Origin: Bacteroidia bacterium
GTDB taxonomy: Bacteria; Bacteroidota; Bacteroidia; J057
Direction: 5' to 3'
DNA length: 64,000 nt
Assembly (NCBI GenBank): GCA_030430575.1
Contig: JAUIKF010000045.1
Coordinates: 1 to 64,000, forward strand
Below the pieces are notes generated by a model. The model was not told the origin of the DNA and made no database searches. It saw only the letters and a program-made list of their open reading frames with translations. The stretch's first letter is position 1, and each line of letters begins with the position of its first letter. Shown here piece by piece: positions 1 to 7,035 of this stretch. The position numbers and the translations under genes were made by a program.

Positions 1-180
1 AAAGTTCGTTATCTTCGAACAGGTAGTGAGATCTGTCATTTTTTTTGTTTAAGCACCTTAAAGATGCCTAATTTCTCACTACCGTTTTTCTTTTTCTAAA
101 GGGGGACAGATCGCAACTGCGCCCATTAAAGAATCTTTTCTGAATGAAAAAACAATTTGTTTTCAAATATATATTTTCCA

Positions 181-212
181 CTATTGCGACGGGTTTAAAC
201 CCGTCGCAATAG
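181..212. repeat. Perfect 32-nt palindrome (CTATTGCGAC family)
   Basis: The two 16-nt arms CTATTGCGACGGGTTT and AAACCCGTCGCAATAG are exact reverse complements. The palindrome lies just past the stop of the minus-strand CotH gene and could act as its transcription terminator or 3' RNA stabiliser. The same arm sequence recurs in the composite elements at about 11.9, 27.6 and 37.6-37.9 kb. The rest of bases 1-222 shows no gene. Confidence 0.9.
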
Positions 213-222
213 AAGCAATAAC

Positions 223-2517
223 TCACTCCACCACCACCTTCTTCACCCAAAACCCCTCCACATCCTTCACCTGCATCAGGTAAACACCTGACAATAAGCC
301 ACTTACCCTCACCTCTGTCCCACCATTTCCATCCAGTACATATCGCCCATTAAATAGCTTTCGCCCTGTCAAATCAAGCAGCGTCACCTCCACCTCACCG
401 CCTACAGGCGCATCGAGGTGAACGGTCCATTGACCATTGCTGGGATTAGGGAATATCCGTAAAGGGCTGCCAAAGTCTTGCAGCAGATACTCGCGCAGCC
501 AGAAAGGACGCTGCGCTGCGAAGGTCCGCAGGTCATCGATGACCGCCAGCCAACTAGCCAGGCTCCGCGGCTGTCCCCATCGACGAATATGCGCCACCAT
601 TTCGGGTTCGAAGAGCCGTTGCAGGCTGTCGATCTGGGAGATGACACGAGCTGGGGCAAAAGTAGTACTCAAATGATGGTGAAAAGCCGCGCGGAATTGG
701 CGGTTGAAGCGTTCATTTTTGAGGAGGTTTTGGAGCAAAACTGTCCCCCATTCGGGTTTTAGAGGGGTTGGCGTAAAGTCGGGGTAGATAAAGGGCGTAA
801 AAGGATTGTCGGCAAATCGCTGAAAGGAAGCGTCCTGGTCATAGAAAAACCAGCGCCATTTGGCGTTGGGGGCTTGCTCCCGCCAAAAGCGGGTATTGCC
901 CACAGGCCAGTCTGTGTTCATGGCATAAAGCTGAGCAATGTAGTATAGGATAAAAGCCTCTATATCAATCTGTTCTGCGACAGTTTGATACTGGACAGAG
1001 TCCCTCAAATCATGAGCGCGGACAAAGTCCAGTAAGGCGAGATAATCGGCATTATCGCCTTCGGATATTTGACCATCCTCTTCCAGAATGTCTACTGCGT
1101 CGTCATCCACCCCGAAGTGCTGCGCCAAATAATGTTTATCATGGCGCTCGCGCAGGTTCTGAATCCCCCAATATTCGCCATTAAGAAATACGATAGTTGG
1201 TCGAAAGGCCTGTATCTCAAGGCTTTGCCAGGGCAAGAGACTGTGAATCAAAGCATCTTTGATGCCTGTCCGGCCCCAGTCCGAACTGGGGGTGCGTAAT
1301 AGAAAGCGCTTATAGCGGGTATAGGGCCTGTCAGGGAACAGCGGATATTCCAGGTAATTGTCGCCGTATTCACTGCGGGCGTAGAACCGCAATGACTTTT
1401 GCGGACCGCCTCGGCTTCCGCGGCCGTGAATGCGAACGCCCATATCCTGAGCGATTTCAAGTTGCCCTTCCTCACTGAAAAACGACACGTGTACAGGCCG
1501 TTCCCATTTTTCCCCGCCTTGTGTGTAATTGCCATAAGGGCTTTCATCCCCCAATTTGCCCGAAACATAGATCCCCTCTTCATAGCCAAAAAAATGGGCT
1601 GGATCAGTTACCAGGCTGATCACGGGAAAAGTAAAATGCAGATTCCCCACCAAATACGTGTGGGTATAAACGCGGCTACTAGGCGCCCCTTGACGAAATG
1701 CTGCCGCACGAATCACAGTCGCTTTGGGGACTTGTCCTATTGGAGCTTTCCATAGATGAGAAGTGGAAATCGTGGAAATAGTATTAGGTAAAGGGGTGCG
1801 GTCGGTGAGGGTAAAAGGACTTTCCCATTTGGGCGAATTTGCTGTAGGGAGGGAACCGTCAAGGGTGTAGTGAATCGATGCAATCCCTTCGTGAGATGTA
1901 ATTGAAAGCGGCGTATTTTCGGGATAAAACCCACTTTCCACCGAAAAAGTCAATGTATCAACTAAGGGAGGAAATCCTATCTGACTATTCGTGGCACCAG
2001 GCGTCGCTTCCATAAACAGTACCCACAAATCCCCCCCATCAGGCTTCCGCCCAAAGGATTGGTCACCCGCTAGTGCGACGACAGGCAGTCGGTCCATTAC
2101 CCTTCCCTGCGGATCGACCAGCCACAAATCTTCTCCAGCTGCGCGAAGCTTGAAGTTGGTATGGAGTTGGGCACCTGTGCGATTTTTATCCGAAGCAAAA
2201 ACTAACAAGTGCGCTTCGGACGCTAGCGTTATACTGGGAAAAGTCCATTTGTCAAGGCGCAAGGTATCATCGGTCAGGCGGTAGCCTTGGAGATTGATAG
2301 GAGCAGTGCCCTTATGGTATAATTCTATCCAGTCAGAATAGTCACCGTCTTCGTCTGCCACCGTCATATCATTGGCCGACATGACTTCATTCAAGACCAC
2401 TTGTGCGGGCAAAGAGGTGCTTAATAAAAGGGAAAATAGGGTTAATAGGGTATGGTTCAAGAGGTTGTTAGGTTGTTTTTTGAACCATATAAGGCATTTA
2501 AGTACATATAAGGTCAA
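223..2517 (-). CDS. Secreted CotH-family protein with lamin-tail domain and T9SS sorting domain
   Basis: This 764-residue protein has a hydrophobic signal peptide ending near residue 39 (SLPAQ), preceded by an unusually long polar stretch, so the true start could lie downstream of the ATG used here. A lamin-tail domain follows (VVLNEVMSAN, DWIELYH, about residues 40-145). Next is a chitobiase C-terminal-like region (IHYTLDGSLPT) and a CotH kinase-like domain in the middle (VRIHGRGSRG, RFLLRTPSSDWGR, FFYDQDASF). The C-terminus carries a T9SS sorting domain (IFPNPSNGQWTV to the end). CotH proteins are atypical protein kinases known from spore coats. In Bacteroidota this architecture is common in cell-surface proteins of unknown substrate. 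It stands alone, with a palindrome just past its stop. The family assignment is firm; the role is inferred. Confidence 0.85.
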   Translation of the reverse strand: MTLYVLKCLIWFKKQPNNLLNHTLLTLFSLLLSTSLPAQVVLNEVMSANDMTVADEDGDYSDWIELYHKGTAPINLQGYRLTDDTLRLDKWTFPSITLASEAHLLVFASDKNRTGAQLHTNFKLRAAGEDLWLVDPQGRVMDRLPVVALAGDQSFGRKPDGGDLWVLFMEATPGATNSQIGFPPLVDTLTFSVESGFYPENTPLSITSHEGIASIHYTLDGSLPTANSPKWESPFTLTDRTPLPNTISTISTSHLWKAPIGQVPKATVIRAAAFRQGAPSSRVYTHTYLVGNLHFTFPVISLVTDPAHFFGYEEGIYVSGKLGDESPYGNYTQGGEKWERPVHVSFFSEEGQLEIAQDMGVRIHGRGSRGGPQKSLRFYARSEYGDNYLEYPLFPDRPYTRYKRFLLRTPSSDWGRTGIKDALIHSLLPWQSLEIQAFRPTIVFLNGEYWGIQNLRERHDKHYLAQHFGVDDDAVDILEEDGQISEGDNADYLALLDFVRAHDLRDSVQYQTVAEQIDIEAFILYYIAQLYAMNTDWPVGNTRFWREQAPNAKWRWFFYDQDASFQRFADNPFTPFIYPDFTPTPLKPEWGTVLLQNLLKNERFNRQFRAAFHHHLSTTFAPARVISQIDSLQRLFEPEMVAHIRRWGQPRSLASWLAVIDDLRTFAAQRPFWLREYLLQDFGSPLRIFPNPSNGQWTVHLDAPVGGEVEVTLLDLTGRKLFNGRYVLDGNGGTEVRVSGLLSGVYLMQVKDVEGFWVKKVVVE

Positions 2518-2556
2518 AAAGAGCGGTTACTTTAATTTTAATTTCGATTTTCATTT

Positions 2557-3330
2557 TCATTCTACCTTATCCGCATCCTTCCAAACGGGAAACTTGGTCC
2601 GATAGGCACGAATTTGTTCAAGATCAAAGGTAGCCAAAAGCAAGGCTTCTTGATCATCACCTTGCACAAGCACCTTTCCAAGGGGATCAAGAGCCACTGA
2701 ATGTCCTGGATAGTTCCAGGAGGAGCCATCTACCCCTACGCGGTTGACACCTACTACAAACGCCTGATTCTCAATGGCCCTGGCCTTAAGCAACGCATCC
2801 CAGTGTGCAACTCTGGGGGACGGCCAGTTGGCGACGTAGACAAGTAAATCATAGTCAGGACCGTCTGGCCCCGAATGTGTCCGACTCCATACAGGGAACC
2901 GCAGGTCGTAACAGATCTGTGGGCAGATCCGCCACCCTTTATAGGAAAACACTACGCGTTTTTGCCCAGGCTCATAATGCTCGTGCTCCCCTGCCATCCG
3001 AAAGCAATGTCGCTTGTCATAAGTCGTCACCAACCCTTCAGGCCCCATAGCGACGAATCGATTGTAATATTGCTCATCTTCCATGATGATGATGCTTCCC
3101 ATCACCAATGCCTGGTGCTGCGCTGCCAGCCCTTTCATCCACTGCATGGTCCGACCATGCATTTCTTCCGCCAGCGGCGCAGGATTCATCGAAAAACCTG
3201 TGGTGAACATCTCGGGCAAAACGATCACATCCGTTTGGGAGGCACTTTGAAGCATCGTTTCAATATGTTGACGATTCGCCTCGTGGTTTTCCCAGCGCAG
3301 ATCGAGTTGAAGGAGGGAGAGGTGGAGCAT
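2557..3330 (-). CDS. Omega-amidase / nitrilase-superfamily amidohydrolase (YafV/NIT2-like)
   Basis: This 257-residue cytoplasmic enzyme has the carbon-nitrogen hydrolase fold. The catalytic triad is visible as Glu40 (VLPEMFTTGFSMN), Lys106 (YDKRHCF) and Cys140 (PQICYDLRFP). The FSMN and RMAGEHEHY segments are typical of the YafV/omega-amidase branch, which hydrolyses alpha-ketoglutaramate or alpha-ketosuccinamate in glutamine and methionine salvage. Its length is normal for the family. It is preceded by the pyrimidine leader CCCTTCTTCCT directly before the ATG, as in several other genes of this window, and shows no operon partner. Substrate preference is inferred from family membership only. 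Confidence 0.9.
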   Translation of the reverse strand: MLHLSLLQLDLRWENHEANRQHIETMLQSASQTDVIVLPEMFTTGFSMNPAPLAEEMHGRTMQWMKGLAAQHQALVMGSIIIMEDEQYYNRFVAMGPEGLVTTYDKRHCFRMAGEHEHYEPGQKRVVFSYKGWRICPQICYDLRFPVWSRTHSGPDGPDYDLLVYVANWPSPRVAHWDALLKARAIENQAFVVGVNRVGVDGSSWNYPGHSVALDPLGKVLVQGDDQEALLLATFDLEQIRAYRTKFPVWKDADKVE

Positions 3331-3451
3331 AGGAAGAAGGGTTCAGGGGTAGCTTATAAAAGATTGCCATTCAAAATTCATTAAATTACTATCTTGTTAA
3401 TCCTGAAAATCATGTCAATCTTGTCAAAAATAGCAAAAAACGCCAATTCAT

Positions 3452-4657
3452 ATGGCTGAAACTCATACCCTCTCCCGCCAACAGGCCCAACGTCTGACTC
3501 TTGCGCAGCAAGGCCTGCTGAAGCCTGCCGCTTTTGGCAAGGGCCCAAATGCAGTGGTCGCAGCGATTCAGCGACTAGGGTATGTGCAGATAGACACAAT
3601 TTCTGTGATCAATCGCGCCCATCACCATACGCTTTGGACGCGCGTCCCAACCTATCAACCCGATTGGATCCATCGGTTGCAGGCTGAGGAGAAAACGATC
3701 TTTGAGTATTGGAGCCATGCGGCGGCTTACCTGCCTATGCGAGATTTTCGCTTTTCGCTACACCGCAAGCAGGAACTGCTGGCGGGGGGGAAACACTGGT
3801 TCAAGCGTGATCCCAAGGTGATGAAATATGTCATGGATCGAATCACGGCTGAAGGGCCGTTGCAGGCGCGAGATTTTGCCGCTCCTCCCGATTGGGAGTC
3901 CTCCCATATGTGGGACTGGAAACCTGCTAAACGAGCATTGGAGCAATTGTTCATGGAAGGGCAGTTGATGATTGCGGAGCGAAAAGGATTCCAAAAAATC
4001 TTTGACTTACCAGAAAGGGTCCTGCCAAGTGACATCTCTACCCAGGTACCTTCGCAAGCTGAAATGGCGCGCCACCTGGTGGAGGTTACGCTACAGGCCC
4101 ACGGCATTGCTTCGGCGCAGGAGATGGGGTATTTGCGGAAAGGCCCGTTAAAAAAGGAAGTAGTGAAACAGGCGAAAGCCATGGCGGAAGCTGGTGAAAT
4201 AGTGAGAATTAGGATCAAAGGCGTAGAGAACGATTATTTTGCCTACCCTATCCTACTCGAAACAGCCAGAACCCGCTTAGGCAAAAAGCAGGTCCATTTT
4301 CTATCTCCATTTGACAATGTGGTCATCCAACGCAAACGACTCAACCAACTGTTTGGATTTGATTATCAAATCGAGTGTTATGTGCCAGCACCTAAGCGGA
4401 TTTATGGCTATTTTTGCTTGCCGATCCTGTGGGGAAATCGGTTTGTAGGGCGAATGGATGCCAAAGCAGATCGAAAAGCGAAGGCATTCCTGGTTCAGTC
4501 CTTATGGTTGGAAGATGTTGAAGTGGAAGGCACTCCTTTCTTTAGTATTCTTGCAAAAAAACTACAGGACTTAGCTGCGTTTAATGGCTGTAGCGAAATA
4601 CACCTCAAAAAGATTGATCCCCAACCATATAAGTCCGAAATTCAAGCGTTTTTGTAA
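3452..4657 (+). CDS. YcaQ/AlkX-type winged-helix DNA glycosylase
   Basis: This 401-residue protein belongs to the HTH_42 (AlkZ/YcaQ) family. Characterised members are DNA glycosylases that unhook interstrand crosslinks or remove bulky alkylated bases. The catalytic motif is visible at about residues 46-48 (YVQIDTI), the Q-hydrophobic-D form used by YcaQ/AlkX rather than the QxQ form of AlkZ. Other family signatures are AHHHTLWTRV, EYWSHAAAYLP near the N-terminus and LSPFDNVVIQRKR with GRMDAKADRKAK towards the C-terminus. Length is typical. It stands alone on the plus strand, divergent from the amidase gene. Lesion specificity cannot be told from sequence. Confidence 0.88.
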   Translation: MAETHTLSRQQAQRLTLAQQGLLKPAAFGKGPNAVVAAIQRLGYVQIDTISVINRAHHHTLWTRVPTYQPDWIHRLQAEEKTIFEYWSHAAAYLPMRDFRFSLHRKQELLAGGKHWFKRDPKVMKYVMDRITAEGPLQARDFAAPPDWESSHMWDWKPAKRALEQLFMEGQLMIAERKGFQKIFDLPERVLPSDISTQVPSQAEMARHLVEVTLQAHGIASAQEMGYLRKGPLKKEVVKQAKAMAEAGEIVRIRIKGVENDYFAYPILLETARTRLGKKQVHFLSPFDNVVIQRKRLNQLFGFDYQIECYVPAPKRIYGYFCLPILWGNRFVGRMDAKADRKAKAFLVQSLWLEDVEVEGTPFFSILAKKLQDLAAFNGCSEIHLKKIDPQPYKSEIQAFL

Positions 4658-4697
4658 AGATTAATTGACTGAATTATCCTTGAAATACCATTAAGTC

Positions 4698-5354
4698 ATG
4701 CGTTATTTTATCATCCTTGGAATCGCTTTCCTATGTTGCACGCCCACTTATGCGCAACAGTCATCAGATGAACCTACCATCACGGGGGTAGGGCTTCGGT
4801 TCGCCACAGACTTCAATTATTTCCATCGAGCCAAGGACCTCGACCTGGTAGATAACTGGTGGTCCAGTGGGGTATTTGGTGTCTTTTATCGATGGTATAC
4901 GCCGAAAAGAGGGGTAGAATTGGGGCTGAATGTTAATTATAAAAATGGCATAAACCGAGGCTTCAAGCTGCCTGTGATCATGAATGATTTTGACAATGGA
5001 GGCCCACAGCATGTGGGGATGACAGCCCTGGAGCTAGACCTAAAAGTAGGTCCTCGATTTGGGGGATTTCATCCTAAGATCGGCTATATCATGGGCTATC
5101 GCGTATTCCGAGATGGGTTCCTCGAAGCTGCCAGCGAAATGAATATCAATCGGCTATACGTTCAATTGCCCTTTGGGGCATCGATGTCGCTCCCGACGGG
5201 ATTTGGCTCTGTAGGCTTCGGCGCCTACTACGAGCTCGACGTCACCAACGTCATGCAAAATGACGGCTCTGTCATCCGAGGGGGCATCTTCATGGGCGGT
5301 CGACAGCACGCCATCAATCTAGAAATCATTGTGACCTACGATACCTTCCGATGA
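4698..5354 (+). CDS. Predicted outer-membrane beta-barrel protein
   Basis: This 218-residue protein has a clear signal peptide (MRYFIILGIAFLCCTPTYAQ). It then shows alternating hydrophobic and polar strands with Gly and aromatic residues (GVGLRFATDFNYF, GVFGVFYRWYTPKRGVELGLNVNYK, VGPRFGGFHPKIGYIMGYRVF). The final strand ends in hydrophobic and aromatic residues (INLEIIVTYDTF). This pattern fits a small 8- to 10-stranded outer-membrane barrel of the kind often annotated as porin family or PorT-like in Bacteroidota. No specific function can be assigned. It follows the glycosylase gene by 40 bases and may be cotranscribed with it. Confidence 0.7.
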   Translation: MRYFIILGIAFLCCTPTYAQQSSDEPTITGVGLRFATDFNYFHRAKDLDLVDNWWSSGVFGVFYRWYTPKRGVELGLNVNYKNGINRGFKLPVIMNDFDNGGPQHVGMTALELDLKVGPRFGGFHPKIGYIMGYRVFRDGFLEAASEMNINRLYVQLPFGASMSLPTGFGSVGFGAYYELDVTNVMQNDGSVIRGGIFMGGRQHAINLEIIVTYDTFR

Positions 5355-5476
5355 GGGGGATAAATTAAAATTGAAATGAAAATCAAAATGAAAGTATGAG
5401 CTGATTATCAGCGAATTAGGCATAAAAAACTTTCATTTGTTTCCAATTAACCATTCACAATTAACCATTTACCATT

Positions 5477-6094
5477 ATCTCTCCATCGCTCCACATTCGT
5501 CTCCAAGGTATAGGTAAAAAATTCTATCATCGATGGCTTTTCAAAGACATCCATGCTGACCTTGTACCTGGCAGTCGCCTGACCCTTACGGGCCGCAATG
5601 GCTCTGGCAAAAGTACGCTCATGCGCATCATCGCGGGGCAATTGAATCCTTCAGAAGGGAAAATCGGTTTTTCGATCGGCGAAAAGGCGGTGAATACGGA
5701 GGCTGTATATCGCTACTTGAGTTGGTCTGGCCCCTATGTAGATCTTTACCAGGACCTCACCATGGAAGAGCATGTGAAACTTCACTTCCAGTTTCGCAAA
5801 TGCCTGCTAGATCACCCCAATGACCTCCTCGAAGTCCTCGACCTCAAGGCCCATAAAGACAAAAAGCTACGCTTTTTCTCCTCAGGCATGCAACAGCGCG
5901 CCAAAGTAGGCATCGCCCTCTTCACTGCAGGCGACCTCCTCCTCCTCGACGAGCCTACCAGCAATATGGATACCGACAATGCGCAACGCATGCTCAGTCT
6001 GATTGACCAACATCTTGGCGATCGTACCTATGTCCTCGCTTCCAATATGAAGCGCGAATTTGAAGACATGGAACATGTATTGAATCTGGGATGA
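5477..6094 (+). CDS. Orphan ABC transporter ATP-binding protein without a canonical start codon
   Basis: The frame encodes a complete small ABC ATPase of about 205 residues. Walker A is GRNGSGKST, the signature loop is a weak FFSSGMQQRAKVG, and Walker B is LLLLDEPTSNMD. The first ATG in frame (5621) lies after Walker A and cannot be the start. In-frame sequence extends back to a stop at 5462 without any ATG, GTG or TTG. Two observations point to ATC at 5477 (or ATT at 5474) as the start: the codons from there read as a normal ABC N-terminus (LQGIGKKFYHRWLFKDI), and the upstream words AACCATTTACCATT resemble the leader ACCATTGACCATTTA-ATG of the gene at 13767. No permease gene is adjacent. It may export lipid or haem-like cargo, as CcmA-like ATPases do, but this is a guess. 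Confidence 0.7.
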   Translation: MSPSLHIRLQGIGKKFYHRWLFKDIHADLVPGSRLTLTGRNGSGKSTLMRIIAGQLNPSEGKIGFSIGEKAVNTEAVYRYLSWSGPYVDLYQDLTMEEHVKLHFQFRKCLLDHPNDLLEVLDLKAHKDKKLRFFSSGMQQRAKVGIALFTAGDLLLLDEPTSNMDTDNAQRMLSLIDQHLGDRTYVLASNMKREFEDMEHVLNLG

Positions 6095-6312
6095 GGAAGA
6101 CCGCTCGGGCTTCGAAGACTCAGCCATCGCTGCGAGAGGCGAGACCGTTCGGCCTTAAGGCCTCACTGCGAGACCGCTCGAAAACTCGCTGTGAGACAAG
6201 AGACTAACAGTCTTGCCTTTGTCTCGCAGCGAGGTGAGTCTTCGAGCCGAGCGGTCTCGCAGTGAGCGTCAGCGAACGGTCTCGCCTCTCGCAGCGACCG
6301 CAGGGAGCGGTC
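6095..6312. repeat. GACCGCTCG palindromic element, copy 1
   Basis: This GC-rich, largely self-complementary stretch is built from the words GACCGCTCG, GAGACCGTTCG, CACTGCGAGAC and GAGTCTTCGAG. It begins with GGAAGACCGCTCG and ends with GGGAGCGGTCTC, with a central part around GAGACAAGAGACTAACAG. It fills the whole space between the convergent ABC ATPase and response regulator genes and touches both stop codons. Homologous copies lie at 28765-28987 and 32814-33059. No open frame of interest is present. Confidence 0.9.
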
Positions 6313-6936
6313 TCACACAATATTATCCTTCAACGCCTTGATCACCGCTTCCGACTTCGAATTCACCTGCAATTTCCTGTAAATCTTCTTGATATGGAAA
6401 CGGACCGTATCCTCACTCACACAAAGGGTATCGGCGATCATCTTATAGCTTTTACCTTGGCAGAGTTGTTCCAATACCTCGCGTTCCCTGCGCGTGAGGG
6501 AAGGTTGGGGCTTGCGGAAATGGTTGAAGGAATTGACAACCATACGGGCTACGTTGGAGCTCATGGGAGCGCCGCCCTTGTGAGCCTCGTCGATCGCTTC
6601 TAGCATGCGATCGGGGGAAGTGTTTTTGGTGAGGTAGCCGCAGGCGCCTGCTTTGAGGGAGTTAAAGACGTACTTATCGTCTGCGTGTACAGTGATCATC
6701 AACACATCCAATTCTGGAAGCTCCGCTTTGAGCTTTTCCACACACTGAATGCCAGACATCCCAGGCAGTTCTATGTCCATCAGCACCACATCTGGCGGCT
6801 GCGCCAGAATCCCTGGGATCGCTGACTCGGCGTCACCATAAGCGGCGATGCACACACACTCGTCTGAACTGTCAATAATGAAGGAAAAGCCTTCACGGAT
6901 GTCTCGATTATCTTCTACAATGGCTACGGAAATCAT
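6313..6936 (-). CDS. NarL/LuxR-family response regulator
   Basis: This 207-residue regulator has an N-terminal receiver domain with acidic pocket VEDN, phospho-acceptor Asp54 (VLMDIELPGMSG), conserved Thr in MITVHADD and Lys in GYLTKNT. A C-terminal LuxR/GerE helix-turn-helix follows (LTRREREVLEQLCQGKSYKMIADTLCVSEDTVRFHIKKIYRKL). It is the expected output partner of the histidine kinase encoded just upstream on the same strand, 99 bases away, and the two likely form one transcription unit. The C-terminal Val and TGA stop overlap the edge of the GACCGCTCG repeat. Confidence 0.95.
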   Translation of the reverse strand: MISVAIVEDNRDIREGFSFIIDSSDECVCIAAYGDAESAIPGILAQPPDVVLMDIELPGMSGIQCVEKLKAELPELDVLMITVHADDKYVFNSLKAGACGYLTKNTSPDRMLEAIDEAHKGGAPMSSNVARMVVNSFNHFRKPQPSLTRREREVLEQLCQGKSYKMIADTLCVSEDTVRFHIKKIYRKLQVNSKSEAVIKALKDNIV

Positions 6937-6985
6937 GGGAATGAAGAATTAAAAATGGAGAATGAAAAAATTAAGAATTGTCTTT

Positions 6986-7031
6986 CTGTTCTCCGTAGGG
7001 GCGCGATATATCGCGCCCCTACGGAGAACAG
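6986..7031. repeat. Perfect 46-nt palindrome between kinase and regulator genes
   Basis: The 23-nt arms start CTGTTCTCCGTAGGGGCGCG and meet at a central TATA; the right arm is the exact reverse complement. It lies in the intercistronic gap between the histidine kinase stop and the response regulator start. It could be an mRNA hairpin that sets relative expression or terminates some transcripts. Confidence 0.92.
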
Positions 7032-7035
7032 CCTC

